The notes under the pieces are model-generated. The model had not been told where the DNA came from and made no database searches. It was given only the letters and a program-made list of their open reading frames with translations. Of a stretch of DNA of 64,000 nt, positions 19,704 through 28,897 are shown one piece after another. How positions within the stretch are numbered: the stretch's first letter is position 1; every line of letters begins with the position of its first letter. The stretch is from Methylomonas albis (GTDB lineage Bacteria; Pseudomonadota; Gammaproteobacteria; Methylococcales; Methylomonadaceae). Where the stretch lies: positions 3,410,001 through 3,474,000 of the forward strand of contig NZ_JACXSS010000001.1 of NCBI RefSeq assembly GCF_014850955.1, in the 5' to 3' direction. The position numbers were made by a program, and so were the translations under genes.

Positions 19704-20825
19704 ATGCTCACCAGCATTTTATTTATCAGCGTCTGCTTTCTGGCCTATGCCAATGGTGCCAATGATAACTTCAAGGGTGTGGCGAGTTTGTTCGGTAGCG
19801 GCACCGCGAACTTTCGGCAGGCTCTGACTTGGGGAACGCTAACGACATTGGCCGGTTCGATTTCCGCGCTGTTTTTAGCACAGACTTTGCTGGTCAAGTT
19901 TTCCGGTAAAGGCTTGGCACCGGACGAATTGATACACACTTTACCGTTCATGATTGCCGTCGCGGGTGGCGCTGGAATGACGGTGATTCTAGCGACTCGT
20001 TATGGCTTTCCGATTTCAACGACTCACGCTTTATTAGGCGCCATGGCGGGTAGCACCCTATTAGCGACATCCGGTAATCTCAGTCTGGCACCGTTGCTGA
20101 ACAACTTCGTACTGCCATTGCTATTGAGTCCGTTTGTGGCGTTATTATCTGCGGGCTTGTTGTATCGAGGTCTGAGCATTTGGCATAACCACAGACAACT
20201 AACTAATGACCTGTGTTTATGCATTGAAAATCCGGAAAGTATGGCGTTGGTCAGTAACGTCAATATGACCCTGGCAATCGATTCAGCAATCGTTCCGTCT
20301 TTAAGCCTTGATCGTCACGAGGTTTGCGCTGAGCGAGAATCTAGCCTGGTTTTGGGGTTTAATCTTGAGCGCCTTCGAGATGGGCTGCATTTTTGCAGCG
20401 CCGGCGCAGTTTGTTTTGCGCGCGGCCTGAACGACACACCGAAAATTGCCGCCTTGTTATTGCTGGCTCCCGGTTTTGATTTGCATTGGATCATTATTCT
20501 GGTTGCTACGGCGATGATGTTGGGTGGAGTGTTCAATGCCCGACGGGTAGCGGAAACCATGAGTCATAAAATCACTACCATCACGCATGGACAGGGCTTA
20601 TCGGCTAATCTGGTTACGGCACTGTTAGTCATTTTTGCCAGCAAACTTGGTATGCCGGTTTCCACCACCCATGTTTCGGTAGGTTCATTATTTGGCATTG
20701 GTTTGGTCAGCGGCAAGGCCAATTCAGAAGTGATCACGTCAATTGCCTTATCCTGGTTGCTGACCTTGCCGTGTGCGGCTATTTGTTCGGCAGCAATCAC
20801 ACTCTGCCTTAACATCAAACTTTAA
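19704..20825 (+). CDS. PiT-family inorganic phosphate transporter
   Basis: The 373-residue, many-helix membrane protein has the two PHO4 repeats of the PiT family. The first contains ANGANDNFKGVASLFGSG and STTHALLGA, the second FARGLNDTPKI and STTHVSVGSLFGIG. PiT proteins move phosphate with a cation, and arsenate as an analogue. A good site (CAGGAG) lies 8 bases before the ATG. As first gene of the arsenic cluster it may supply phosphate under arsenate stress or admit arsenate for conversion. Which one applies cannot be told here. Confidence 0.92.
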   Translation: MLTSILFISVCFLAYANGANDNFKGVASLFGSGTANFRQALTWGTLTTLAGSISALFLAQTLLVKFSGKGLAPDELIHTLPFMIAVAGGAGMTVILATRYGFPISTTHALLGAMAGSTLLATSGNLSLAPLLNNFVLPLLLSPFVALLSAGLLYRGLSIWHNHRQLTNDLCLCIENPESMALVSNVNMTLAIDSAIVPSLSLDRHEVCAERESSLVLGFNLERLRDGLHFCSAGAVCFARGLNDTPKIAALLLLAPGFDLHWIIILVATAMMLGGVFNARRVAETMSHKITTITHGQGLSANLVTALLVIFASKLGMPVSTTHVSVGSLFGIGLVSGKANSEVITSIALSWLLTLPCAAICSAAITLCLNIKL

Positions 20826-20935
20826 AAGTCAAAAAACAAGAAACAGCATGAAGATCGGTTTTGAGTTTAGTCGAACTACTCGTTTATAACCGGGCTAAGG
20901 CTTACGATGAAGCAACAAACCGACCCAGTGGAAAT

Positions 20936-21745
20936 ATGTCGATAAAATATTTGAGAGAAATGATTGGTGAGACGCTAGGTACTTTTGTATTGGTCTTGTT
21001 CGGCTGTGGATCTGTTGCTGTTTCGGTTTTATTTAATGCACATCAAGGATTAATGCAGATTGCCTTAGTCTGGGGAATAGCCGTGACCCTGGCTATTTAC
21101 CTGACCCGGCATTTATCCTGTGCGCATCTTAACCCTGCCGTCAGTGTAGCAATGGTCTTCGGTGGACGGATGCCGATTGCCCGATTACCGATTTATATAA
21201 TCAGTCAATTTGTCGGAGCCGTTACAGCGGGATTGGTCATTTACGGGCTGTTCTCGCCATCAATTGCGGCTTATGAAACAGCTCATGGCATCATTCGAGG
21301 CACTGCTGACTCTATCAAAACCGCTATGCTATTTGGTGAGTACTACCTCAGTCCGGGCAGTACAGCTGTCGTATCCATGCACTTGGCATTGATTGCGGAA
21401 GCCTTTGGGACATTGTTGTTAGTATTGATGATATTCGCCTTAACCGAAGGCTGTAACGTTGGCCGGCCGGATGACGGGTTGGCTCCAGTTTTCATCGGTT
21501 TGACTGTAACCTCTATCATCTGCCTAATTGCTCCGCTCACTCAAGCCGGATTAAACCCCGCACGGGACTTTGGGCCGCGCATGGTCGCCTTTTTAATGGG
21601 GTGGAATGATGCCGCGTTCCCGGATCAAGACGGTGGCTTTTTTTTCGTCTACATAGTCGGTCCTTTGTTGGGTGGTATTGTCGCTGCCGTTTTTGTTGTG
21701 CGTATCCTCGAGCCAGCCATGAAAACTCCACCCTGCTGTTCGTGA
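20936..21745 (+). CDS. MIP-family channel (aquaglyceroporin)
   Basis: From ATG 20936 the protein has 269 residues and both channel signatures, HLNPAVSVA in the first half and GLNPARDFGPR in the second, among six hydrophobic helices. The Asp after the second NPAR is the mark of glycerol-type channels, which also pass arsenite and methylarsenite. The N-terminus (GETLGTFVLVLFGCGSVA) is typical GlpF. The longer frame start (TTG 20861) adds 25 unusual residues and lacks a binding site. Placed between PiT and arsM, an arsenic-species channel similar in role to AqpS is likely. Confidence 0.9.
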   Translation: MSIKYLREMIGETLGTFVLVLFGCGSVAVSVLFNAHQGLMQIALVWGIAVTLAIYLTRHLSCAHLNPAVSVAMVFGGRMPIARLPIYIISQFVGAVTAGLVIYGLFSPSIAAYETAHGIIRGTADSIKTAMLFGEYYLSPGSTAVVSMHLALIAEAFGTLLLVLMIFALTEGCNVGRPDDGLAPVFIGLTVTSIICLIAPLTQAGLNPARDFGPRMVAFLMGWNDAAFPDQDGGFFFVYIVGPLLGGIVAAVFVVRILEPAMKTPPCCS

Positions 21746-21818
21746 ACACGATACGCCAAAATAATTACATCAATCTTCCTATTTTCTATATACAGACATT
21801 ACCACTTGAGGTATCCCA

Positions 21819-22862
21819 ATGACTAGCTCTATCGAAATCAACGAATCCGTCCAGAACTACTATGGCCAGGTATTGAAATCAAGTAACGATCTGAAAACCA
21901 GCGCCTGTTGTAGCATTGATGCTATGCCCGGTTATTTGAAAATCCTGTTGGCCGGCTTACACCCTGAGGTATTGGAACGTTTTTACGGTTGCGGCTCACC
22001 TTTACCACCGGCCCTAGAAGGTAAAACTGTATTGGATTTGGGGTGTGGCACCGGTCGGGACTGTTATCTGCTGTCGAACTTGGTCGGCCCTACCGGGCGA
22101 GTAATTGGCGTCGACATGACACCTGAACAACTGGAAGTGGCTGTGCGCCATCGTGAATGGCATGCAGAGCAATTCGGCTTCGCTAATGTCGAGTTTTTGC
22201 ACGGGCATATCGAAAATCTGCACACCGTGGGCATAGCCGATAACAGCATCGACGTCGTGGTATCCAATTGTGTGATCAACCTTTCACCGGAAAAGCCTCG
22301 TGTATTGGCGGAAATATTTCGAGTATTAAAGCCAGGTGGTGAACTGTATTTTTCCGATGTATTCGCCGACCGCCGTATCCCCGTCGAATTACGTCAAGAT
22401 CCGGTCTTGCTGGGCGAATGCCTGGGCGGCGCGCTATATTGGGAGGACTTCCGGCGCATATTGCAGGACTTGGGGTGCCCAGACGTCCGTCGGGCTAAAC
22501 ACAACCCGATCAGCATTGACGACCCGGAAGTATTCGCAAAAATCGGTATGGTTAAATTCGAGTCTGTCACGGTGCGGGCCTTCAAAATGGCTTTGGAGGA
22601 TCGTTGCGAAGACTTCGGCCAAGTCGCCGTCTATTTGGGCACCATTGATCAACATCCACACAGCTTTGATTTAGATGATCACCACCATTTCGAGACCGGC
22701 AGACCATTAAGAGTATGCGGCAACACTGCCGACATGCTCGCGCTCAGTCGCTACGGTGATCACTTTCAAGTCCTCGGCGATAAGTTGCGTCATTTTGGTT
22801 TATTCGATTGCGCCCCCGGACCTGGCAATCCTGGTATCTCGGCTGATAGCGCATGCTGTTGA
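21819..22862 (+). CDS. arsM: ArsM, arsenite S-adenosylmethionine methyltransferase
   Basis: ArsM transfers methyl groups from SAM to arsenite, giving mono-, di- and trimethylated arsenic. The 347-residue protein has the SAM motif VLDLGCGTGRDCYLLS near residue 70 and the arsenic-binding cysteines expected of the family: a Cys pair in TSACCS (residues 31-32), SNCVINLSPEKPRVL and GECLGGALYWEDF. A GAGG site precedes the ATG. Its last 10 bases overlap the sigma factor gene, so the two are translationally coupled. Dimethylarsenite from ArsM is the substrate of ArsS. Confidence 0.96.
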   Translation: MTSSIEINESVQNYYGQVLKSSNDLKTSACCSIDAMPGYLKILLAGLHPEVLERFYGCGSPLPPALEGKTVLDLGCGTGRDCYLLSNLVGPTGRVIGVDMTPEQLEVAVRHREWHAEQFGFANVEFLHGHIENLHTVGIADNSIDVVVSNCVINLSPEKPRVLAEIFRVLKPGGELYFSDVFADRRIPVELRQDPVLLGECLGGALYWEDFRRILQDLGCPDVRRAKHNPISIDDPEVFAKIGMVKFESVTVRAFKMALEDRCEDFGQVAVYLGTIDQHPHSFDLDDHHHFETGRPLRVCGNTADMLALSRYGDHFQVLGDKLRHFGLFDCAPGPGNPGISADSACC

Positions 22863-23476
22863 GTGAGGAGATAAGCACACCCGTTCCATTGAGCGAAACC
22901 CTACTGGTCGAGCATCGACCGATGCTGCTTCGCTATGCCTTGCTTCAACTCAAAGACACCGAACTGGCAGACGACGCGGTGCAAGAAACGTTGCTGGCTG
23001 CCTGGCAATCTTCTGCGAGTTTCGCAGGGAAGGCTAGCTTACGCACTTGGCTAATTGGAATTTTGAAAAACAAAATTGCTGATCATTGGCGACGCAACAG
23101 CCGTGAAGTCGACCTCTACAGTTTTGATCAAGACTACAGCAATACAGATGAAGGCGATGAGGGTGAGTTTTTCACGAGCAACGGTCTTTGGATTGGTTGC
23201 CCTACAACTTGGAACGATCCCGAAGCGGCACTCAAGCAACAAGAATTCTGGACCATTTACGAAATGTGCCAGAACAATCTGCCGCCGAAAATGGCAAAAG
23301 TGTTCATGTTGCGCGAAATCGTGGGTCTGGAAACAGAAGAAGTCTGCCGGGAAACAGGCTTAAGCGACGCCAATTACTGGGTCACCATGCACCGAGCCCG
23401 TTTGCGGCTGCGTGAATGCCTGGAAGTTCGGTGGTTTAATCAAACGAACGTTAAAAAGGAGAATAGTAATGCGTAG
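22853..23476 (+). CDS. ECF-type RNA polymerase sigma factor of the arsenic cluster
   Basis: The 207-residue protein has sigma region 2 (YALLQLKDTELADDAVQETLLAAWQ) and region 4 (LPPKMAKVFMLREIVGLETEEVC, then a recognition helix with YWVTMHRARLRLRECL). No region 3 is present, as in ECF sigma factors. It overlaps arsM by 10 bp and the zinc-finger gene by 8 bp, making a sigma/anti-sigma unit inside the operon. Autoregulation of the arsenic genes is inferred. Confidence 0.92.
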   Translation: MLLSEEISTPVPLSETLLVEHRPMLLRYALLQLKDTELADDAVQETLLAAWQSSASFAGKASLRTWLIGILKNKIADHWRRNSREVDLYSFDQDYSNTDEGDEGEFFTSNGLWIGCPTTWNDPEAALKQQEFWTIYEMCQNNLPPKMAKVFMLREIVGLETEEVCRETGLSDANYWVTMHRARLRLRECLEVRWFNQTNVKKENSNA

Positions 23477-23669
23477 CTGTCGGAACATTACTTCCCTGAT
23501 ATCTCAGGGTTTAGACAAAAAGCTCGGCTTAGGCGAACGACTGACGGTAAGAGTGCATTTAATGATGTGTTCCCGGTGTCGAAACTTCAAGACTCAATCA
23601 CAATTCATTCGCAAAACTGCACAGACATATACTCAGCATATCCAAGATCTAGCTAAGAGAAAATCTTAA
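23469..23669 (+). CDS. Zinc-finger (zf-HC2) anti-sigma factor
   Basis: The 66-residue protein contains the zf-HC2 pattern HLMMCSRC (His-x3-Cys-x2-Cys) near residues 29-36 plus an upstream Cys at position 4. Such small soluble proteins bind and inhibit their cognate ECF sigma factor, releasing it when zinc ligands are oxidised or occupied. Thiol-reactive trivalent arsenic could act on these cysteines directly (inference). ATG 23469, overlapping the sigma stop, is chosen because the longer frame from 23412 runs through the sigma gene. Confidence 0.83.
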   Translation: MRSCRNITSLISQGLDKKLGLGERLTVRVHLMMCSRCRNFKTQSQFIRKTAQTYTQHIQDLAKRKS

Positions 23670-23761
23670 TCGCCTTATCATGCTTGTTTACATTACTTAT
23701 ATTTATTCAGTTGCTGCTTGGCTATGGATAATTTTTTGAGACTACTCACAGCAGGGTAAAC

Positions 23762-24409
23762 ATGAAAATATTCTGGTGGGTATTTTTAACCATACCCACA
23801 CTGATTAAGGTGGCAGTCGCTGATAACAAATTGCCTATCGGCGAATTCAGCCGCAATACGCTGGAGGGCTGGGAGCAGAAAAGTTTCAAAGGCGAAACCA
23901 TATATGGCTTACAAGCTATCGATGGCGTGTCGGTATTGACTGCCGATAGTCGTGCCGCCGGTTCGGGCATGTTCAAGGAAAAGCGTATCGATTTGGAACA
24001 AACCCCTTTCCTGAACTGGTCGTGGCGCATCGGCAATCGTTTGACCGGCTTGAACGAACAAAGCAAACCCGGCGACGATTATGCTGCGCGGGTGTATGTG
24101 GTAGTCAAAGGCGGTCTGGCATTTTGGCAAACTAAGGCCATCAATTATGTCTGGGCCGGCAACACTAAAAAGGATACCGTTTGGCCCAATGCCTTTGCCG
24201 GTGATCATGCGATGATGTTGGCTTTACGTGGGCCGGAAGCCTCACTGAACGTTTGGCAAACCGAAAAACGCAATGTCCGGGACGATTTCAAGAAACTATT
24301 CGGTGAAGACATCACCGCTATCGATGCCGTCGCCATCATGACCGATACCGACAACGGTGGCGGTCAAGCTGCTGCCGCTTATGGCGACATCTGGTTTTCC
24401 AAGGATTAA
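23762..24409 (+). CDS. DUF3047 periplasmic protein
   Basis: The 215-residue protein has a signal peptide (MKIFWWVFLTIPTLIKVAVA) and then a DUF3047-type domain: FSRNTLEGWEQKSFKGET at the start, WSWRIGNRL near the middle, and AIMTDTDNGGGQAAAAYGDIWF at the end. DUF3047 proteins are secreted beta-rich proteins of unknown biochemistry. Genes for them are found in arsenosugar-type clusters, which fits the next gene, arsS, 2 bp downstream. Confidence 0.82.
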   Translation: MKIFWWVFLTIPTLIKVAVADNKLPIGEFSRNTLEGWEQKSFKGETIYGLQAIDGVSVLTADSRAAGSGMFKEKRIDLEQTPFLNWSWRIGNRLTGLNEQSKPGDDYAARVYVVVKGGLAFWQTKAINYVWAGNTKKDTVWPNAFAGDHAMMLALRGPEASLNVWQTEKRNVRDDFKKLFGEDITAIDAVAIMTDTDNGGGQAAAAYGDIWFSKD

Positions 24410-24411
24410 GC

Positions 24412-25374
24412 ATGTACGACTCCAAACCTCTGCTGATTAATAGTGACTTTCCGGCCCTACTCCGCAAGCCGCTGGAAGTGTTGCAAGTCAATCTCGGCTA
24501 TCTGTGCAATCTGAGTTGTGTGCATTGCCATGTTAACGCCGGTCCCAAACGCACCGAGATGATGAGTCGCGAAACCGTTGATCAGGTGTTGGCGTTGACC
24601 GAAGCCGCTAACATTCACACGCTGGATTTGACTGGCGGCGCACCGGAAATGCATCCGCAGTTTTTGTATCTGGTTCGCACGGCCCGGCAATTGGGTATTA
24701 AAGTCATCGACAGATGCAATCTGACCATTTTGGAAGACCCACGCTATCGATTTTTGGCTGATTTTCTAGCGGAACATAGGGTAGAGATCGTTGCTTCCTT
24801 ACCATGCTATTTGCAAGAAAATGTTGATAAGCAGCGCGGCAAAGGTGTGTTCAAAGACAGTCTGGCGGCCTTGCAGCGCCTGAATCGACTGGGTTATGGT
24901 CAATTGGATAGTGGGTTGGAGTTGAATTTGGTTTTTAATCCGCAAGATGCCGTGTTGCCGCCCGACCAGCAGCAACTGGAACAAGCTTACAAACAGCACT
25001 TACAGCAGCATTACGGCATCGTTTTCAACCGCCTGTTTGCCATCGCCAATATGCCGATTCAGCGCTTTGGCAGCAGCTTGATCAGCCATGGCCGCTTCGA
25101 CTCCTATCTCGCGTTATTAAAAGACAGTTTTCGCGCCGACAATCTTGAAAACCTGATGTGCCTAAATACCCTCAGCATTGACTGGCAAGGGTATGTCTAT
25201 GACTGCGATTTCAACCAGATGCTGGATTTGCCATTGGGTGCCGTAGCCAAACCCAAAGTAAATATTAGCGAGTTGCAGTTGGAACAACTCAAAAACGCAC
25301 CAATTGCCACCGCCGCCCATTGTTACGGTTGCACTGCCGGTCAAGGCAGCAGCTGCGGCGGGGCTTTGCTCTGA
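24412..25374 (+). CDS. arsS: ArsS, arsenosugar-biosynthesis radical SAM enzyme
   Basis: ArsS joins the 5'-deoxyadenosyl group of SAM to dimethylarsenic, the first step toward arsenosugars after ArsM. The 320-residue protein has the radical SAM CxxxCxxC motif (CNLSCVHC) at residues 32-39 with HVNAGP after it, and a GGAPEMHP SAM-binding turn. The C-terminal cysteine-rich tail (CYGCTAGQGSSCGG) resembles the extra cluster or substrate site of this family. Intact, 2 bp after the DUF3047 gene. Confidence 0.95.
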   Translation: MYDSKPLLINSDFPALLRKPLEVLQVNLGYLCNLSCVHCHVNAGPKRTEMMSRETVDQVLALTEAANIHTLDLTGGAPEMHPQFLYLVRTARQLGIKVIDRCNLTILEDPRYRFLADFLAEHRVEIVASLPCYLQENVDKQRGKGVFKDSLAALQRLNRLGYGQLDSGLELNLVFNPQDAVLPPDQQQLEQAYKQHLQQHYGIVFNRLFAIANMPIQRFGSSLISHGRFDSYLALLKDSFRADNLENLMCLNTLSIDWQGYVYDCDFNQMLDLPLGAVAKPKVNISELQLEQLKNAPIATAAHCYGCTAGQGSSCGGALL

Positions 25375-25569
25375 CTTTGGCCTTATCCGGGCTTAAGCAA
25401 ACCATACAAAAGTGCTTGCTTGGCTGTCCTACGCATGACATTAAACGAGCAACTATTTAAATAATATAACCTTAATAGCATATTTTGAACGAATCGCATG
25501 GATTTATGCGCACTGATTTTTGCCATACAGCGCGCTCCAAATCTACATTTTTGTTAGAGGTGATCCTGG

Positions 25570-25872
25570 ATGGTTAAGTGGAGGGGTTGCAAAGACGCAG
25601 TAGGAAGTTGCTTTGCAAAATTACTTGATCTGCATCGCACGGCCATCAGACTTGGCATATACCGCCGCTCCGGCAAGATCGCCTTTGTCGTCGGCACTCT
25701 GTTGAATCTGATCAATCAACCACAAGCCGTGCTCGGCTTACTGTTTTTGGATTACCCGGCAATGCAAGGACTCGATGTGATCAGGGCGTTATTAACCTAT
25801 AGCGTGCCTTTTCTGGTGGCTACTTATGGCGCTTTAACCGCGCTTACTCTTCATCAGCGGACAGACTCGTAG
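25570..25872 (+). CDS. Small NrtS-like membrane protein
   Basis: The 100-residue protein has two hydrophobic helices. The pattern KIAFVVGTLLNLINQPQAV followed by LLTYSVPFLVATYGALTAL matches the two-helix proteins named NrtS (nitrate/nitrite transporter). An AGAGGTGATCC site precedes the ATG. The gene sits 195 bp after arsS in the same direction. What it carries here is unknown. Membership of an arsenic operon suggests an arsenical or other oxyanion, but that is inference. Confidence 0.7.
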   Translation: MVKWRGCKDAVGSCFAKLLDLHRTAIRLGIYRRSGKIAFVVGTLLNLINQPQAVLGLLFLDYPAMQGLDVIRALLTYSVPFLVATYGALTALTLHQRTDS

Positions 25873-26046
25873 CGAGTCATTCAATTCAACTAAGGCTCCG
25901 CAACCTATTCCCTTAACGCCATACAGGAACGACAGGCAAACACGACTAACAGGCGAGCCCAATAGTATTTAAGGAACTTAGATGTTTACCCAGAAAACCT
26001 GCAAACACCCTCCGAAGCCTTGCCTATTCAGAATCGGCAGGTCGGT

Positions 26047-28197
26047 ATGAAAACCTCCAGACTTTTTTTATTGCTGGGTGTTGCCGCATTGATAGCGACT
26101 TTTTTTGCCCTGGATTTACAGTACTATCTGACGCTGGAAAATTTAAAAGCCCAACAGATCGGCATCACTTATTACCGTCTGGCTCACCCAATGCTAGCGT
26201 CGGCACTGTATGCCGCGCTTTATATCGCGGTCACTGCGCTGTCATTACCGGGGGCGACGATATTGACCCTGGCCGGCGGCGCGGTGTTCGGTTTGGTATG
26301 GGGTACGCTGATTGTCTCGTTTGCTTCTACCATCGGCGCAACTCTGGCATTTCTGGCAGCGCGATTTTTGTTGCGCGACTGGGTCATATCGCGATTTAGC
26401 AACCGATTACAAGTCATTGATGAGGGCGTGAGCCGCGACGGCGCCTTTTATTTGTTTACCTTGCGATTGGTGCCGTTGTTTCCGTTTTTCATGATCAATC
26501 TGGCAATGGGTTTGACGCCGATCAAGACCAGGACGTTTTACTGGATCAGTCAGGTCGGCATGCTGGCAGGCACCGTGGTTTATGTTAATGCCGGCACCCA
26601 GTTGGCGAAAATCGATTCGCTCTCTGCTATTCTGTCTCCAGCTTTGCTCGGTTCGTTTGCCTTGCTCGGTCTGTTTCCTTTGGTGACCAAGAAAATGCTC
26701 GAATTTTTCAAACAACGCAAAATTTATGCGAACTGGCCTAAACCGAACCACTTCGACAACAATCTGATTGTCATCGGTGCCGGAGCTGGCGGTTTGGTGT
26801 CGGCCTATATCGCTGCTGCTGTGAAAGCCAAAGTGACGTTGATCGAAAAACACAAAATGGGAGGCGATTGCCTTAACACCGGTTGCGTCCCATCCAAGGC
26901 GCTGATCCGTTCGGCCAAGTTGCTGTCTCATATCAAACGTGCTGGAGAGTTTGGTATCGCCAAAGCCGAGGCTGAATTTGATTTCGCCGCCTTGATGGAA
27001 CGGGTGCAACAGGTGATCAAAACCGTAGCGCCGCACGACTCCACCGAACGCTATACCGAGCTGGGCGTGGAAATTATTGAAGGCTCGGCCAAAATCGTTT
27101 CGCCCTGGGCGGTGGAAGTCACGACAGTCGACGGCGTTAAAACCATCACCAGCCGCGCTATAGTCATCGCCGCCGGCGCCCGGCCCTTAGTTCCGGCGAT
27201 TCCCGGACTGGCAAACATCGATTATCTGACTTCTGATAACATCTGGAATTTAAGCTACTTACCCAAGCGCTTGCTGGTGCTGGGCGGCGGTCCGATAGGC
27301 TGCGAGTTGACGCAAACCTTCGCCCGCTTGGGCAGTCAAGTCACGCATGTGGAAATGGCCCCGCGCCTTATGCTGCGGGAAGACTCGGAAGTGTCGTACA
27401 TTGTCCAGGCCAGCTTCGAAGCAGAAGGCGTCGACGTCAAAGTCAATCACACAGCCAAGGAATTCATCGTCGAAGACGGCGAACACATTATGTTGGCCGA
27501 GCATGATGGGCAAATCGTCAAAATCGCCTTCGACAAAGTGTTGATCGCCATCGGTCGTGCCGCCAATGTGCAAGGTTACGGCGTCGAAGAACTGGGTATT
27601 GCCTTGTCGCCGCGCAACACCCTGGAAATCAACCCGTTCCAACAAACCAATTACCCGAGTATTTTCGCCGTCGGCGACGTGGCGGGGCCGTATCAATTTA
27701 CCCACACCGCCGCACATCAGGCTTGGTATGCGGCGGTCAACGCCTTGTTCGGTCAATTCAAGAAATTCCGTACCGATTATTCGGTGATTCCCTGGTCAAC
27801 CTTTACCGATCCTGAAGTAGCCCGAGTTGGCTTGAATGAACAGGACGCGCAAGCGCAAAATGTCGCTTATGAAGTCTCAACCTACGGCCTCGACGACCTG
27901 GATCGGGCGATTGCCGACGGGGAGGCGCACGGCTTTGTCAAAGTGCTGACTGTGCCCGGCAAGGATAAGATTCTCGGCGTGACCATCGTCGGTGAGCATG
28001 CCGGGGATTTGCTGGCCGAGTTCGTGCTGGCAATGAAACACGGTATTGGTTTGAATAAAATCCTCGGCACCATTCATATCTATCCGACCCTGGCCGAAGC
28101 CAATAAATACGTAGCGGGGGTCTGGAAGCGCAATCATGCGCCCAAGGTTTTACTGGCATGGCTGGGCCGTTATCATACTTGGCGGCGTAAGGTTTGA
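26047..28197 (+). CDS. TVP38/TMEM64 membrane domain fused to a flavin disulfide reductase
   Basis: The protein has about 716 residues in two parts. Residues 1-225 are a VTT/TVP38 membrane domain with several helices, including SLPGATILTLAGGAVFG and LRLVPLFPFFMINLAMG. Residues 235 on form a mercuric reductase/dihydrolipoamide dehydrogenase-like enzyme. That part has an FAD motif (VIGAGAGGLVSAYIAA), the redox pair CLNTGCVPSK and a NAD(P) motif (LVLGGGPIGCE). A C-terminal dimer domain carries HIYPTLAEAN. The enzyme may keep arsenicals or thiols reduced at the membrane. ATG 26047 is preferred to 26020 for its better upstream site. Confidence 0.88.
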   Translation: MKTSRLFLLLGVAALIATFFALDLQYYLTLENLKAQQIGITYYRLAHPMLASALYAALYIAVTALSLPGATILTLAGGAVFGLVWGTLIVSFASTIGATLAFLAARFLLRDWVISRFSNRLQVIDEGVSRDGAFYLFTLRLVPLFPFFMINLAMGLTPIKTRTFYWISQVGMLAGTVVYVNAGTQLAKIDSLSAILSPALLGSFALLGLFPLVTKKMLEFFKQRKIYANWPKPNHFDNNLIVIGAGAGGLVSAYIAAAVKAKVTLIEKHKMGGDCLNTGCVPSKALIRSAKLLSHIKRAGEFGIAKAEAEFDFAALMERVQQVIKTVAPHDSTERYTELGVEIIEGSAKIVSPWAVEVTTVDGVKTITSRAIVIAAGARPLVPAIPGLANIDYLTSDNIWNLSYLPKRLLVLGGGPIGCELTQTFARLGSQVTHVEMAPRLMLREDSEVSYIVQASFEAEGVDVKVNHTAKEFIVEDGEHIMLAEHDGQIVKIAFDKVLIAIGRAANVQGYGVEELGIALSPRNTLEINPFQQTNYPSIFAVGDVAGPYQFTHTAAHQAWYAAVNALFGQFKKFRTDYSVIPWSTFTDPEVARVGLNEQDAQAQNVAYEVSTYGLDDLDRAIADGEAHGFVKVLTVPGKDKILGVTIVGEHAGDLLAEFVLAMKHGIGLNKILGTIHIYPTLAEANKYVAGVWKRNHAPKVLLAWLGRYHTWRRKV

Positions 28198-28213
28198 GGG
28201 ACAAATTCAAGAC

Positions 28214-28897
28214 ATGACTTACCAAATGAGTATCGTCATCCCAGTTCTCAATGAGGCCGGACAACTCCCTGCTAAATTACATGCCTTGCAAGGTCTACGT
28301 GATCGTTGCCAACTGCTTCTGGTTGATGGCGGCAGTCACGACGATAGCCCGGAAATGGCCAAGCCATTGGTCGATAAGGTCATACTTAGTTCTCGCGGTC
28401 GGGCTACACAAATGAATGCAGGTGCTTTGCAAGCTGATGCTGAGATTCTGCTGTTTTTACATGCCGATACTCGATTGCCGGAAAACGGGATTGATTTGAT
28501 TAGCCAAGCCATAGCTGAAGGTTTCCACTGGGGACGTTTCGATGTGGCATTCGACACCCCTAACCCCATCTTCAAACTAATCGCCTTCATGATGAATCAG
28601 CGCTCGCGGCTGACCGGCATTGCAACCGGTGACCAAGCTTTGTTTATGACCCTACCAGCATTTGCAGCTGTGGGAGGATTTCCGCAGATTGCGTTGATGG
28701 AAGATATTGCTGTCAGTGAGAAACTGAAAAAACTCGGTAAACCCTGTTGTTTGAAGGCCAAAGTGCTGACTTCGGCACGGCGCTGGCAACAGTACGGACT
28801 ATTCAAAACCATCCTGCTAATGTGGTGGCTGCGTTTAGCGTATTTTTTCGGTGCCGATCCCGAAGATCTGGCCATGCGTTATTACAGGAGGCGGTGA
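28214..28897 (+). CDS. TIGR04283-type arsenosugar glycosyltransferase (GT2)
   Basis: A 227-residue GT2-fold protein: SIVIPVLNEAGQLPAKL at the start, LLVDGGSHDDSPEMA, and the metal-binding LFLHADTRLP near residue 90. It is shorter than most GT2 enzymes and fits the TIGR04283 family, named for its place in arsenosugar clusters. Likely role: building the sugar part of the arsenosugar or arsenolipid. The start at ATG 28214 gives the normal N-terminus. The longer frame begins inside the preceding gene. Its stop overlaps the next ATG. Confidence 0.9.
   Translation: MTYQMSIVIPVLNEAGQLPAKLHALQGLRDRCQLLLVDGGSHDDSPEMAKPLVDKVILSSRGRATQMNAGALQADAEILLFLHADTRLPENGIDLISQAIAEGFHWGRFDVAFDTPNPIFKLIAFMMNQRSRLTGIATGDQALFMTLPAFAAVGGFPQIALMEDIAVSEKLKKLGKPCCLKAKVLTSARRWQQYGLFKTILLMWWLRLAYFFGADPEDLAMRYYRRR

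Noticed and set aside
23412..23468. Longer start for the zinc-finger protein
   Set aside because: The added residues come from the sigma gene's region in another frame; ATG 23469 gives the family-type start.
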